Shown one piece after another: positions 1 through 9,178 of a stretch of DNA of 64,000 bases. Position 1 is the stretch's first letter, and each line of letters opens with the position of its first letter. This stretch comes from Buttiauxella noackiae ATCC 51607. GTDB taxonomy: Bacteria; Pseudomonadota; Gammaproteobacteria; Enterobacterales; Enterobacteriaceae. The notes below the pieces were generated by a model. That model saw only the letters and a list, made by a program, of their open reading frames with translations, did not search any database and was not told where the DNA came from. Made by a program: the position numbers and the translations under genes. The stretch is from contig NZ_LXEO01000014.1 in the NCBI RefSeq assembly GCF_001654865.1, forward strand, positions 124,001 to 188,000, given 5' to 3'.

Positions 1-1
1 T

Positions 2-961
2 GCAGGCTATCTTCAGGCCGTGAGCGTACCCGAAGGAAGTGTTGTTGAAGCGGGCAGTGAACTGTTTCGTATTGACCCTCGAGTATTTCAGGCCCGAGTG
101 AATGCTGAGAGGGCGCGCTTACGAGAGGCTGAAGCGGCATCAATGCTTGCGCAGACAGAATATACCCGAACCCAACGACTGTTCACCCAAAAAGTGGTTG
201 CTCGCGAGCGTCTCGACAATGCAACTGCTTCGCTGAATATGGGTAAAGCCCAGGTTGATGCCGCAAAAGCAGCATTGGATGCAGCGCTACTGGACATGAG
301 TTTCACGCGCGTCACTGCGCCAATTGGCGGGCGTGTTGGCCAGGTTCTCGTTACCGAGGGTAACTATGTCGCCAGTGGCGTAACGCCACTCACAACGATC
401 GTCTCGATTAACCCACTTCATGTCTATTTCGATGTCGACGAGCGTACGTATTTGCAATCGCTCGCCGCAGGGCGAGTCAACGCTAGCTCGGACGGATCGC
501 AGGCGGCAAAAGTCATGGTAGCTCTGCCCACCGATAAGACCTATTCGCGGCAAGGCCGTGTCGATTTTCTCTCCAACGCCGCCGATCGTGGCACGGGAAC
601 GGTGCGTATCCGTGCGGTTGTCGACAACCCTGATGGGCATTTGATGCCCGGTCTTTTTGCCAGGGTCAAACTGGAGACCGGCGTATCGCAATCCAGGGTG
701 CTGATCTCAGATCAATCGATTGGCACCGACCAGGGCCGCCGCTACGTACTTGTTGTTGGCAAAGATGACAAGACGGAATACCGCCCCGTCGAGACTGGGC
801 CGATGGTCGAGGGTTTACGAGTGATAGAGCAAGGTTTGCAGCCAGGCGAGCGCATCGTCGTTAAAGGGCTGGTACGTCCGGGTATGCAAGTCACGCCACA
901 GACAGCAGCAATTGATGGCACGCCTGTTGTGGTCCCACCAGCATCAGGAGGCGCACAATGA
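2..961 (+). CDS. gesA: RND efflux periplasmic adaptor, GesA/MexE-like (5' end cut by window)
   Basis: Membrane-fusion subunit that links an RND pump to its outer-membrane channel in the periplasm. The frame is open from the first complete codon of the window (319 residues seen), so the real start and signal sequence lie to the left; the GTG at 20 is internal. The first visible residues (GYLQAVSVPEGSVVEAG) are half of the lipoyl-like barrel-sandwich domain. An alpha-helical hairpin rich in Arg, Ala and Glu follows (about residues 30-95), then the second barrel-sandwich half (VTAPIGGRVGQVLVTEGNYV) and the beta-barrel/membrane-proximal region. It overlaps the pump gene by 4 nt (ATGA), implying translational coupling. 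Adaptors of this class serve MexEF-, OqxAB- and GesABC-type pumps. I choose GesA because golTSB-like genes follow, so the substrate assignment rests on context. Confidence 0.85.
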   Translation, partial: AGYLQAVSVPEGSVVEAGSELFRIDPRVFQARVNAERARLREAEAASMLAQTEYTRTQRLFTQKVVARERLDNATASLNMGKAQVDAAKAALDAALLDMSFTRVTAPIGGRVGQVLVTEGNYVASGVTPLTTIVSINPLHVYFDVDERTYLQSLAAGRVNASSDGSQAAKVMVALPTDKTYSRQGRVDFLSNAADRGTGTVRIRAVVDNPDGHLMPGLFARVKLETGVSQSRVLISDQSIGTDQGRRYVLVVGKDDKTEYRPVETGPMVEGLRVIEQGLQPGERIVVKGLVRPGMQVTPQTAAIDGTPVVVPPASGGAQ

Positions 962-3900
962 CTTTCCCTCGTTTTTTCATCGATCGCCCGATCTTTGCCA
1001 TCGTCCTGTCGATTCTAATGGTGATCGCCGGAACCGTTGCCTTCTTCCAATTGCCACTTAGCGAATATCCAGCGGTGACGCCGCCGACCGTGCAAGTGAC
1101 GGCTTCTTATCCTGGTGCCAATCCTAAGGTGATCGCTGAAACAGTGGCAGCACCACTTGAGCAGGCAATCACCGGGGTCGAGGGCATGCTGTATATGTCG
1201 TCACAATCGGCAACCGATGGTCGAATGATCCTGACGGTCACGTTTAAGCAGGGGACTGATGCCGATATGGCACAGATCCAGGTACAAAACCGAGTCTCGC
1301 GCGCGCTGCCGCGCCTGCCTGAGGAGGTACAGCGCCAGGGCGTCGTCACACAAAAAACCTCCCCGGACATCTTGATGGTGGTTCACCTGCTGTCGCCTGA
1401 TAAACGTTACGATCCTCTCTATATTTCGAATTACGCTTACCTCCAGGTGCGCGATGAGCTGTCCCGCATTCCGGGGATCAGTGACGTCCTGGTTTGGGGG
1501 GCGGGTGAATACAGTATGCGGCTTTGGCTCGATCCAGACCTGATCGCCGCCAGAGGATTGACGGCGGGTGATGTTATCGCCGCAGTACGCGAGCAGAACG
1601 TACAGGTGGCGGCCGGTTCAGTCGGGCAGACTCCCAATTCCAATGCCGCATTTCAGGTGACGGTGAACACGCTCGGGCGCTTGACCGACGAGGAGCAGTT
1701 CGGTGACATCATTATTCGCACAGGGGACAACGGGCAGGTAACGCGTTTGCGCGATGTCGCTCGCATCGAGATGGGTGCCGATGCCTATGCGCTGCGCAGC
1801 CTGCTTGACGGTGAACCCGCAGTGGCTTTGCAAATCATTCAGAGCCCGGGTGCCAACGCGCTGGATGTTTCGCAAGCGGTGCGGACAACCATGCAGCGGT
1901 TGGAAGCTAACTTCCCGGAAGGGCTCAGTTCGCGCATCGCCTATGACCCCACGGTCTTTGTCAGTGCCTCACTTGAGTCAGTAGTCATCACCCTGTTGGA
2001 GGCAATCCTACTCGTCGTCATCGTGGTAGTCGTGTTCCTGCGCAACTGGCGGGCTTCTCTCATCCCCCTTTTGGCCGTGCCGGTATCGCTTATCGGCACT
2101 TTCGCCGTCATGCATCTGATGGGCTTCTCGCTCAACACCTTATCGTTATTTGGCCTGGTGCTTTCAATCGGGATCGTCGTAGACGATGCAATTGTCGTGG
2201 TCGAGAACGTCGAACGTCATATCGAAAATGGCGAGCCTCCTCCCCAGGCCGCAAAGCGCGCCATGGATGAGGTCACCGGTCCTATCATCGCGATCACATC
2301 GGTGCTCGCCGCCGTTTTCATCCCGACGGCGTTTCTCAGCGGTCTGCAGGGAGAGTTCTATCGCCAGTTCGCGCTTACTATTGCCATCTCGACCATTTTG
2401 TCGGCGATCAATTCACTCACCCTTAGCCCGGCGCTTGCCGCACTTTTGTTACGGCACCGCAAGGAAGGGGTCACACATGACCCTGGTAGCCTGAGGGGCC
2501 GCATTGATCGGTTGTTTAAGTTGCTTGGTCGGCCGTTCCAGCATGCACCGAATGCCTATGGCAACACGGTTCGCAAAGTTGTACGAGTCAGTGGTCTCGC
2601 GCTTTTGGTCTACGGTGGGCTGCTCGTGCTGACCTTCTTCGGGTTCAAGGCTGTCCCACCAGGCTTTGTGCCGATGCAGGATAAATATTATCTGGTTGGC
2701 ATCGCACAGCTCCCTAACTCTGCATCGTTGGATCGCACCGACGCAGTGGTAAAGCAGATGTCGAAGCTTGCGCTTGATGAACCGGGTGTGGAGAGCGTCG
2801 TGGCATTCCCTGGGCTGTCGATTAACGGTTTCGTCAACGTCCCAAACGCTGCGGTCATGTTCGTAATGCTCGACCCATTCGAAGCGCGCACGACACCCAA
2901 TCTTACCGCCACCGCGATAGCCGGGCGACTACAAGCGAAATTCGCCAGCATCCCTGATGGTTTCCTCGGGGTATTCCCACCGCCACCAGTGCCTGGCCTT
3001 GGTGCTACCGGGGGCTTCAAAATGCAAGTTGAGGACCGCAGCGGCGCCGGGTTTGATGCCCTGGTCCAGCAAACTCAGCTTCTGATGACGAAAGCCACCG
3101 AATCAGGGCAGGTTGCTGGATTGCTTACCAGCTTTGATGTCAATGCACCACAACTCGACGTGGTTATTGATCGTACCCAGGCCATGAGTCAGGGAGTGAG
3201 TCTGTCGGATATTTTCGAGTCGCTCCAGGTCTATCTCGGATCCCTTTATGTCAACGATTTCAACCGATTCGGTCGCACCTATAAAGTCACGGCTCAAGCC
3301 GATGCAGACTACCGCATGCAGGCCGAAGCCATCGGCCGTTTGCAAGTACGTAACGCGGCCGGAAACATGTTGCCTTTGTCCTCGTTTGTCACCGTCACGC
3401 CGGGTTCCGGTCCAGACCGTGTGATTCACTATAACGGCTATCCTTCGGCCGACATTTCGGGCGGCGCGATGATGGGCGTCAGTTCAGGACAGGCAGTTGC
3501 GGCTATGGAACGTATAGCGAAGGACGTTCTCCCTGAGGGCATGACCTTTGAATGGACTGACCTTACTTATCAGCAAAAGCTGGCCGGAGGTTCGGCGCTG
3601 TATATTTTCCTGCTCTGTGTACTGCTGGCTTATCTGATCCTCGCTGCGCAATACAACAGTTGGCTGTTGCCTTTGTCGGTTCTGCTGATCGTACCGATGT
3701 GTCTGTTGAGCGCGATTGTTGGCGTCTGGTTGGCAGGCGGTGACAACAACGTATTCGTCCAGATTGGGCTCATCGTGCTCGTCGGTTTGGCGGCCAAAAA
3801 CGCCATTCTTATTGTTGAATTTGCGCGCAGCCTTGAAGGCGAAGGGGCAACGACGCTCGATGCGGTCATTGAGGCTTGTCGACTACGACTGCGGCCGATC

Positions 3901-4146
3901 CTGATGACGTCACTCGCCTTCATCGCCGGTGTCGTTCCGCTGGTATTGGCTAATGGTGCTGGGGCTGAGATGCGCCAGGCTATGGGCATCGCGGTATTCG
4001 CGGGCATGCTCGGCGTGACCCTGTTTGGATTGTTCCTGACACCGGTTTTCTATGTGGTTATGCGTGCTCTGGAAACCCGTTTCGAGCAGTACAGATCAAA
4101 GTCGAAGTCGCGCACAAGGAGGCTAAGTCATGAGAAGTCTTTCTAA
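958..4146 (+). CDS. gesB: RND multidrug/metal efflux pump, GesB/MexF-like
   Basis: Inner-membrane proton-driven exporter of the hydrophobe/amphiphile RND family, 1062 residues, the normal length. The start MTFPRFFIDRPIFAIVLSIL is the conserved first helix of this family. The TM4 segment GIVVDDAIVVVENV carries the paired aspartates used for proton transfer, and the C-terminal half repeats the fold (GLAAKNAILIVEFA). Two large periplasmic loops lie between TM1-2 and TM7-8. It overlaps gesA by 4 nt, and gesC begins 17 nt before its stop, so the three form one transcript. In Salmonella, GesABC is induced by gold and also exports organic compounds. The protein alone would equally fit MexF or OqxB; the adjacent metal genes decide the call. 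Pump identity is certain; the substrate is inferred. Confidence 0.88.
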   Translation: MTFPRFFIDRPIFAIVLSILMVIAGTVAFFQLPLSEYPAVTPPTVQVTASYPGANPKVIAETVAAPLEQAITGVEGMLYMSSQSATDGRMILTVTFKQGTDADMAQIQVQNRVSRALPRLPEEVQRQGVVTQKTSPDILMVVHLLSPDKRYDPLYISNYAYLQVRDELSRIPGISDVLVWGAGEYSMRLWLDPDLIAARGLTAGDVIAAVREQNVQVAAGSVGQTPNSNAAFQVTVNTLGRLTDEEQFGDIIIRTGDNGQVTRLRDVARIEMGADAYALRSLLDGEPAVALQIIQSPGANALDVSQAVRTTMQRLEANFPEGLSSRIAYDPTVFVSASLESVVITLLEAILLVVIVVVVFLRNWRASLIPLLAVPVSLIGTFAVMHLMGFSLNTLSLFGLVLSIGIVVDDAIVVVENVERHIENGEPPPQAAKRAMDEVTGPIIAITSVLAAVFIPTAFLSGLQGEFYRQFALTIAISTILSAINSLTLSPALAALLLRHRKEGVTHDPGSLRGRIDRLFKLLGRPFQHAPNAYGNTVRKVVRVSGLALLVYGGLLVLTFFGFKAVPPGFVPMQDKYYLVGIAQLPNSASLDRTDAVVKQMSKLALDEPGVESVVAFPGLSINGFVNVPNAAVMFVMLDPFEARTTPNLTATAIAGRLQAKFASIPDGFLGVFPPPPVPGLGATGGFKMQVEDRSGAGFDALVQQTQLLMTKATESGQVAGLLTSFDVNAPQLDVVIDRTQAMSQGVSLSDIFESLQVYLGSLYVNDFNRFGRTYKVTAQADADYRMQAEAIGRLQVRNAAGNMLPLSSFVTVTPGSGPDRVIHYNGYPSADISGGAMMGVSSGQAVAAMERIAKDVLPEGMTFEWTDLTYQQKLAGGSALYIFLLCVLLAYLILAAQYNSWLLPLSVLLIVPMCLLSAIVGVWLAGGDNNVFVQIGLIVLVGLAAKNAILIVEFARSLEGEGATTLDAVIEACRLRLRPILMTSLAFIAGVVPLVLANGAGAEMRQAMGIAVFAGMLGVTLFGLFLTPVFYVVMRALETRFEQYRSKSKSRTRRLSHEKSF

Positions 4147-5584
4147 AGCCGTTCTGCTTTCTCTGAGTACGCTCAGCCTGCTGACCGGATGCGTGACAGT
4201 TGGTCCCGATTACTCAATACCTTCCTCCCCGTTACCCGCGACCTTCGGCACGCCAGCCGCAGGTCTTACCTCGGGGGCCGTCGAGGTGCAATGGTGGCGC
4301 ACCTTCGACGATCCTGCTTTAGACATCTTGATCCAACGGGCGCTTGCGGCGAACCACGATATTGGAATCGCTGCCGCGCGACTCGAAGAGGCAAGGGCCA
4401 TGGTGCGTGAGAACCGTCAGGGATTCCTGCCGGTGGGTGGTCCGGTGCTGAGTTATGAGAAGCGCCAACGCAATGAAGTCGATACGCCACCTGACCAGCC
4501 GCGTCATACCGAATCCTATCGCAGCGCAGTGGATGCGTCCTGGGAAATTGATCTCTTTGGCCGCGTGCGGCGATCGGTGGAGGAGGCCAGGGCTCAGGCG
4601 GGTTCCCGCGAAGCGCTACTGCGAAGCACGCAGGCGAGTGTCGTTGCCGAGGTGGCCGCTACCTGGTTTGAATTACAAGGAATCGAAGCCGAACTGGCTG
4701 TTCTTACCGACATCAGCCAAAGCCAGCGCGAAAGCCTGGAGCAGGTCGAACGTCTCGTGAGTGCGGGTTCGGCCAGTGAGTTTGACCGATTCCGTGCTGA
4801 GGCGTTGTTGCGCAATGTTGAAGCGGCCGCACCCGAACTGGAACGTCGCAGTGCAGCTTCCGTCAACGCACTGGCCATTCTCCTTGGTGAAGTACCCCAG
4901 ACATTCAAACCACCCGCGCCCACAGCTGGGCGTGAAACATTAGCGATTCGGACGATTTCCGTGGGTGATCCTACGGCACTCCTCGCACGCCGCGCCGATA
5001 TTGCGGCCGCCGAAAGGACTCTCGCTGCGGCAACCGCCCGAATTGGGGTAGAGACAGCCGGCCTTTACCCTGATATCCAGGTGCAAGGTTCGATAGGGCT
5101 GGTTGCAGGGAGCCTTGATGCGATGAGTGGTGCCGGGGCGCAGTCCAGCTTCATTGGCCCGATTATTCGCTGGTCACTTCTCGATATTGGGCGTGTGCGG
5201 GCCCGGATAGCCGCCAGCGAGGCACGAACCAAAGAGGCGTTGAACGTCTACGACCAGACTATTTTGCGCGCACTGCAAGAAACCGATGACGCCTTTAGAG
5301 CCTACGGAGCCGCGGGCAACACGCTTGGGTTACGTCTGCTTGAGTCAGAGGCAAATCGCGAAGCGGCACGGCTTGTTCAGCTGCAATTTTCAGAAGGCGA
5401 AGGTCAATACCTGGATGTGCTCGACGCTGAACGTACCGACTTTGCAAGCCGCCGTGCGCTGGTCGTTGCTCGCACCAACCAGCGCCTTGCAGTTGTCAGC
5501 ATTTATAAGGCGTTAGGCGGTGGCTGGGAGATATGTACCCAGTCGGATAACGATTGTAACGGAGCGGGTGGTCGAGCGGATTAA
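4130..5584 (+). CDS. gesC: Outer-membrane efflux channel lipoprotein, GesC/OprN-like
   Basis: TolC-type outer-membrane factor of the NodT lipoprotein branch, 484 residues. The N-terminus is a lipoprotein signal with lipobox LLTGC (Cys about residue 21) followed by VTVGPDY, the usual opening of OprM/OprN-like proteins. Two OEP repeats follow, with the typical WEIDLFGRVRRSVEEA motif near residue 140 and a second conserved block (LLARRADIAAAERTLAAA) near 285. It would form the exit duct for the adaptor and pump encoded upstream, with which it overlaps by 17 nt. The C-terminal tail after GGGWE is slightly longer than usual and ends in a Cys- and Asp-containing stretch of no known role. The next gene lies 92 bp on, behind its own metal-type promoter. 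Confidence 0.87.
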   Translation: MRSLSKAVLLSLSTLSLLTGCVTVGPDYSIPSSPLPATFGTPAAGLTSGAVEVQWWRTFDDPALDILIQRALAANHDIGIAAARLEEARAMVRENRQGFLPVGGPVLSYEKRQRNEVDTPPDQPRHTESYRSAVDASWEIDLFGRVRRSVEEARAQAGSREALLRSTQASVVAEVAATWFELQGIEAELAVLTDISQSQRESLEQVERLVSAGSASEFDRFRAEALLRNVEAAAPELERRSAASVNALAILLGEVPQTFKPPAPTAGRETLAIRTISVGDPTALLARRADIAAAERTLAAATARIGVETAGLYPDIQVQGSIGLVAGSLDAMSGAGAQSSFIGPIIRWSLLDIGRVRARIAASEARTKEALNVYDQTILRALQETDDAFRAYGAAGNTLGLRLLESEANREAARLVQLQFSEGEGQYLDVLDAERTDFASRRALVVARTNQRLAVVSIYKALGGGWEICTQSDNDCNGAGGRAD

Positions 5585-5613
5585 CGCTTCGCGAAACAAA
5601 TTACCCACGAAGC

Positions 5614-5644
5614 TTGACCTTCCCCTGAGGGGAAGGTTTAAGTT
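5614..5644 (+). promoter_or_regulatory. CueR-type copper promoter/operator of the P-type ATPase gene
   Basis: A -35 element TTGACC (5614-5619) and a -10 element TAAGTT (5639-5644) are 19 bp apart, the over-long spacing that MerR-family activators correct by untwisting DNA. The spacer region holds a perfect palindrome: arms ACCTTCCCCT (5617-5626) and AGGGGAAGGT (5628-5637) around a central G. This closely matches the E. coli copA promoter recognised by CueR. It lies 33 bp upstream of the ATPase start and should drive the ATPase and the sensor gene. Confidence 0.85.
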
Positions 5645-5676
5645 TTTTTAAACAGTAACATTAAAGGGGTAAAGCA

Positions 5677-8196
5677 ATGGCTTTCCAACAAGTTTCCAAT
5701 CCATCAACGTCCTCAGTCACTCGTCTGAGCTTACCGGTCGAAGGTATGACCTGCGCATCGTGCGTTGGTCGGGTCGAGCGTGCGCTGAAAGAGGTCCCTG
5801 GAGTGCAATCGGCAGCGGTCAACCTTGCTACTGAACGTGCCGATATCACCTTCACCGATAGGGCAAATCCCCAGGGGGCAGTCAGCGCTATCGAGAAAGC
5901 TGGTTACACTGTCCGCGAAGAGACCACTGAGCTTGCGATCGAAGATATGACCTGTGCGTCATGTGTGGGTCGCGTTGAGAAAGCGCTCGCGAAGATCCCC
6001 GGTGTATTAGAAGCCACGGTCAATCTGGCGACCGAGCGCGCAAGAGTGCGTCACCTTGCCGGGGTGGTCACAACGAATGATCTTGAAGCCGCGGTTGAAC
6101 AGGCAGGCTACAAATCCCGTCGTTTATCCGCCGAGGCGGTGAATACCGGCGATCAAGATGCTGAACGTCGCGAAAGTGAGGCACTTGCGCTGCGGCGATC
6201 TTTCTTTATTGCAGGCATCCTTACCTTGCCAGTTTTCATCCTGGAGATGGGTTCGCACCTTATTCCCTCCATGCATCATTGGGTAATGGCGGTTATTGGT
6301 CAGCAGACGAGCTGGTACATGCAGTTTGTTCTTGCAAGTCTTGTCTTGTTTGGTCCAGGCCTGCGCTTCTTTCGTAAGGGCATACCGGCGTTGCTACGCG
6401 GTGCTCCCGACATGAACTCGTTGGTATCGGTCGGCACCGCGGCAGCTTACGGCTATTCGGTCGTCGCGACCTTCGCCCCTGAAGTGCTACCTGAGGGTAC
6501 CGCCAATATTTACTTCGAAGCCGCCGCCGTTATCGTGACCTTGATCCTGCTTGGGCGCACGTTGGAGGCGCGTGCCAAAGGGCGAACCTCGCAGGCAATC
6601 AAACGGCTCGTAGGGCTGCAGGCCAAGACCGCGCGCGTTGAGCGCAACGGCGAGTCTGTCGAGATCCCGCTCGATCAGGTGAAGATGGGAGACATCGTAC
6701 TCGTTCGTCCGGGCGAGAAGATTCCGGTCGATGGTGAGGTCGTCGAGGGGTCTTCTTATGTTGACGAAAGCATGATCTCCGGCGAGCCGGTGCCCGTGTC
6801 CAAAGGGGTAGGCGCTGAAGTCGTCGGGGGCACAATAAACAAGACAGGGGCTTTCAGCTTCCGTGTCACCAAAGTTGGTGTGAATACGGTGCTTGCGCAA
6901 ATCATCCGTCTGGTCGAGGAGGCACAGGGTTCCAAGCTACCTATCCAGGCGCTTGTCGATAAGGTGACAATGTGGTTTGTCCCCGCGGTGATGGCTGCTG
7001 CCACGCTGACCTTCCTGGTCTGGCTGGTCTTAGGCCCGGCTCCGGCGCTGACCTTCGCACTCGTCAATGCGGTTGCAGTGCTCATTATCGCCTGCCCGTG
7101 TGCTATGGGGCTCGCCACGCCGACATCAATTATGGTCGGTACGGGGCGAGCGGCTGAGGTCGGCGTTCTCTTTCGCAAAGGTGAAGCTTTACAGGCACTG
7201 CGCGATGTTAGCGTCGTCGCCCTCGACAAGACCGGCACGCTGACCAAAGGACGCCCTGAACTGACCGACCTCGTTCCCGCCGAAGGTTTCGAATATGACG
7301 ACGTTCTCGCGTTGGTGGCGTCAGTTGAAACCCGCTCCGAGCACCCAATAGCAGAAGCGATTGTCTTAGCCGCGAAGCAGCGGGGTATCCCGCTTGCAGC
7401 CATTGAACACTTTGATGCAACACCGGGCTTCGGTGTATCGGCCAGGGTCGCAGGCCGGACCGTCGCCGTTGGCGCTGACCGGTTCATGACACAGCTCGGC
7501 CTTGATGTGACAAGCTTCCTGGCGACCGCTCAGCGTCTGGGCGAGCAAGGAAAAAGTCCACTTTATGCGGCAATAGACGGTCACCTGGCGGCGGTAATTG
7601 CCGTCGCCGATCCGATCAGAGAGACAACACCTGAGGCTATCAAGGCGCTACACGCACTTGGACTCAAGGTGGCGATGATCACTGGCGACAATGCCGCGAC
7701 GGCTGCGGCGATTGCTAAACAGCTCGGCATAGATGAAGTCGCAGCCGAGGTCTTACCCGACGGTAAAGTCGCAGCGCTGAAGACGTTCCGGATCAATGGC
7801 GCGCGGGTTGCCTTTGTGGGTGACGGAATCAACGACGCGCCAGCGCTGGCTGAAGCGGACGTTGGACTCGCCATCGGCACGGGAACGGATGTGGCGATCG
7901 AGGCGGCTGATGTCGTGCTGATGTCGGGCGACTTGCGTGGCGTGCCGAATGCCATCGCGCTTAGCAAGGCGACGATCCGCAACATCAAACAGAACCTGTT
8001 CTGGGCTTTTGCCTACAACGCAGTACTTATTCCTGTTGCAGCAGGGGCTCTCTACCCGGTGAATGGCACATTGCTTTCGCCAATTTTCGCCGCCGCCGCG
8101 ATGGCGCTTTCCAGCGTCTTTGTGCTTGGCAACGCTCTACGACTCAAACGCTTCCAGGCACCCATGATGGTTGAAACCCACAACGACCGACGCTGA
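5677..8196 (+). CDS. golT: Cu(I)/Au(I)-exporting P1B-type ATPase, CopA/GolT-like
   Basis: ATP-driven exporter of monovalent soft metals from the cytoplasm, 839 residues. Two N-terminal heavy-metal-binding domains each carry MTCASC (Cys26/Cys29 and Cys93/Cys96). The transmembrane CPC motif is at 473-475, the phosphorylated aspartate is D517 in DKTGTLTKG, the SEHP motif of P1B pumps lies in the nucleotide domain, and GDGINDAP marks the hinge. All catalytic residues are present. The start has a good ribosome site (AAAGGGG). By sequence it could simply be called CopA; the symbol golT reflects its place between a ges-like pump and golS/golB-like genes. It is followed at 58 bp by the sensor gene and probably cotranscribed with it. 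Many codons end in G or C, as in the pump genes, which may point to acquisition as a unit. Confidence 0.9.
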   Translation: MAFQQVSNPSTSSVTRLSLPVEGMTCASCVGRVERALKEVPGVQSAAVNLATERADITFTDRANPQGAVSAIEKAGYTVREETTELAIEDMTCASCVGRVEKALAKIPGVLEATVNLATERARVRHLAGVVTTNDLEAAVEQAGYKSRRLSAEAVNTGDQDAERRESEALALRRSFFIAGILTLPVFILEMGSHLIPSMHHWVMAVIGQQTSWYMQFVLASLVLFGPGLRFFRKGIPALLRGAPDMNSLVSVGTAAAYGYSVVATFAPEVLPEGTANIYFEAAAVIVTLILLGRTLEARAKGRTSQAIKRLVGLQAKTARVERNGESVEIPLDQVKMGDIVLVRPGEKIPVDGEVVEGSSYVDESMISGEPVPVSKGVGAEVVGGTINKTGAFSFRVTKVGVNTVLAQIIRLVEEAQGSKLPIQALVDKVTMWFVPAVMAAATLTFLVWLVLGPAPALTFALVNAVAVLIIACPCAMGLATPTSIMVGTGRAAEVGVLFRKGEALQALRDVSVVALDKTGTLTKGRPELTDLVPAEGFEYDDVLALVASVETRSEHPIAEAIVLAAKQRGIPLAAIEHFDATPGFGVSARVAGRTVAVGADRFMTQLGLDVTSFLATAQRLGEQGKSPLYAAIDGHLAAVIAVADPIRETTPEAIKALHALGLKVAMITGDNAATAAAIAKQLGIDEVAAEVLPDGKVAALKTFRINGARVAFVGDGINDAPALAEADVGLAIGTGTDVAIEAADVVLMSGDLRGVPNAIALSKATIRNIKQNLFWAFAYNAVLIPVAAGALYPVNGTLLSPIFAAAAMALSSVFVLGNALRLKRFQAPMMVETHNDRR

Positions 8197-8211
8197 GTCG
8201 GTTAAACAGAT

Positions 8212-8237
8212 AATCCCCTCGCTTGCTTGAGGGGATT
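8212..8237. repeat. Hairpin between ATPase and sensor genes
   Basis: Perfect 9-bp arms AATCCCCTC (8212-8220) and GAGGGGATT (8229-8237) around an 8-nt loop. There is no T-run after it, so it is not a classical terminator. It could tune read-through from the ATPase gene into the sensor gene, protect the mRNA end, or be a decayed metal operator. It ends 20 nt before the sensor start codon. Confidence 0.5.
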
Positions 8238-8257
8238 CCCCCCAGAAGGAGTGAATG

Positions 8258-8737
8258 ATGAATATCGGTCAAGCAGCCAAGTTTTCCGGTGTGTCAGCAA
8301 AGATGATTCGCTATTACGAACAGATTGGTTTGATCCCCAAAGCCCTTCGTTCTGATGCCGGTTATCGACATTACAGCCAGCCGGACGTGCATAGTCTTTG
8401 CTTCATTCGTCGCGCCCGCGACCTGGGCTTTTCGGTCGAACAGAGCGGGGTATTGTTGGCTTTGTGGCACGACCGTGACCGTGCGAGCGCCGATGTCAAG
8501 ATGATGGCGCTCTCCCATGTTGCCAGACTAAAGGCGAAAATTGACGAGCTGCAAGCGATGGCGCAAACGCTCGAGCATCTTGCCGATCACTGCCGCGGTA
8601 ATGACCGTCCAAATTGCCCGATCCTTGCAGACCTGGCTGAGTCCATCGCCGCAGCGGAACAACCGCCACTCACTTCACGCCGGACGCCGCGGTTTGGTGT
8701 GGATACTCGCGCTTCTTCCCGCTCATCGTCACGCTGA
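8258..8737 (+). CDS. golS: MerR-family monovalent metal sensor, GolS/CueR-like
   Basis: Dimeric activator that senses Cu(I)/Ag(I)/Au(I) and distorts promoters with 19-bp spacers. The N-terminal winged helix begins MNIGQAAKFSGVSAKMIRYY; a dimerisation helix and a metal loop C-R-G-N-D-R-P-N-C follow. Counting from the ATG at 8258 (preferred over 8255 because AAGGAG then sits 6 nt away and family numbering fits), the ligands are Cys112 and Cys120, with Ser77, the residue that marks monovalent-metal sensors. Pro118 is present, as in gold-selective GolS, but residue 113 is Arg instead of the GolS Ala. The basic Ser/Arg-rich tail after residue 140 is longer than in E. coli CueR. Likely targets are the two promoters at 5614 and 8789. 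Confidence 0.88.
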   Translation: MNIGQAAKFSGVSAKMIRYYEQIGLIPKALRSDAGYRHYSQPDVHSLCFIRRARDLGFSVEQSGVLLALWHDRDRASADVKMMALSHVARLKAKIDELQAMAQTLEHLADHCRGNDRPNCPILADLAESIAAAEQPPLTSRRTPRFGVDTRASSRSSSR

Positions 8738-8788
8738 TTGATGATTTATAAAGCCGCCACTTTACTGGAAAATTTTGTTGAAAAGCAT

Positions 8789-8819
8789 TTGACCTTACCA
8801 CGCTGTCAAGCTCGATAGT
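8789..8819 (+). promoter_or_regulatory. GolS-type metal promoter/operator of the small chaperone gene
   Basis: TTGACC (8789-8794) and GATAGT (8814-8819) are separated by 19 bp, again the MerR-type spacing. The spacer holds an imperfect dyad, CCTTACCA on the left and TGTCAAG on the right. The right half resembles operators recognised by Salmonella GolS (TGGCAAGG) more than those of CueR (GGAAGG). It lies 33 bp upstream of the chaperone start. Confidence 0.7.
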
Positions 8820-8852
8820 GAGTTTGAAACAGTAAACAAACAGGAGATCAAA

Positions 8853-9050
8853 ATGCTTCATTTCTACATTCCAAAAATGACCTGCGGCGGCTGCGCTAAG
8901 TCCGTCACCCAAGCGCTACTGAGTGTCGATCCGCATGCACCCATCGAGACTAACACGGCTTTAGGTGAAGTTTGGGTTGATAGCACCATGGAGGAGAGCG
9001 ATTTCATCGCAGCACTTAGCAAGGTGGGCTTCCCGGTGCGAAATACCTGA
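8853..9050 (+). CDS. golB: Small heavy-metal-binding chaperone, GolB-like
   Basis: A 65-residue cytoplasmic protein made of a single heavy-metal-associated domain. The metal site is MTCGGC (Cys10 and Cys13), placed in the first loop as in GolB and CopZ. The two glycines between the cysteines are as I recall for GolB rather than most CopZ proteins. It would bind Au(I)/Cu(I) and either buffer the cytoplasm or pass the ion to the ATPase. It has its own metal promoter 33 bp upstream and a clear ribosome site (CAGGAG). It is encoded 115 bp beyond the sensor gene, as the last gene of the cluster. Confidence 0.85.
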   Translation: MLHFYIPKMTCGGCAKSVTQALLSVDPHAPIETNTALGEVWVDSTMEESDFIAALSKVGFPVRNT

Positions 9051-9124
9051 TATCCCGACCCATAGCGCCAACCTACCTCAAGAGGTTAACCGCGTCACTC
9101 AGTACTGAGGAAACATTCTAAATA

Positions 9125-9153
9125 ATGAGCTCCGCTGATTAAACGGAGCTCAT
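9125..9153. repeat. Inverted repeat after the metal cluster
   Basis: Perfect 10-bp arms ATGAGCTCCG (9125-9134) and CGGAGCTCAT (9144-9153) around a 9-nt AT-rich loop. There is no T-tract on either side, so an intrinsic terminator is doubtful. It may still end or stabilise the golB transcript, or lie in the leader of the next gene, which starts 25 bp on. Confidence 0.4.
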
Positions 9154-9178
9154 ATACGAATACAGAAAAGGAAAACAG

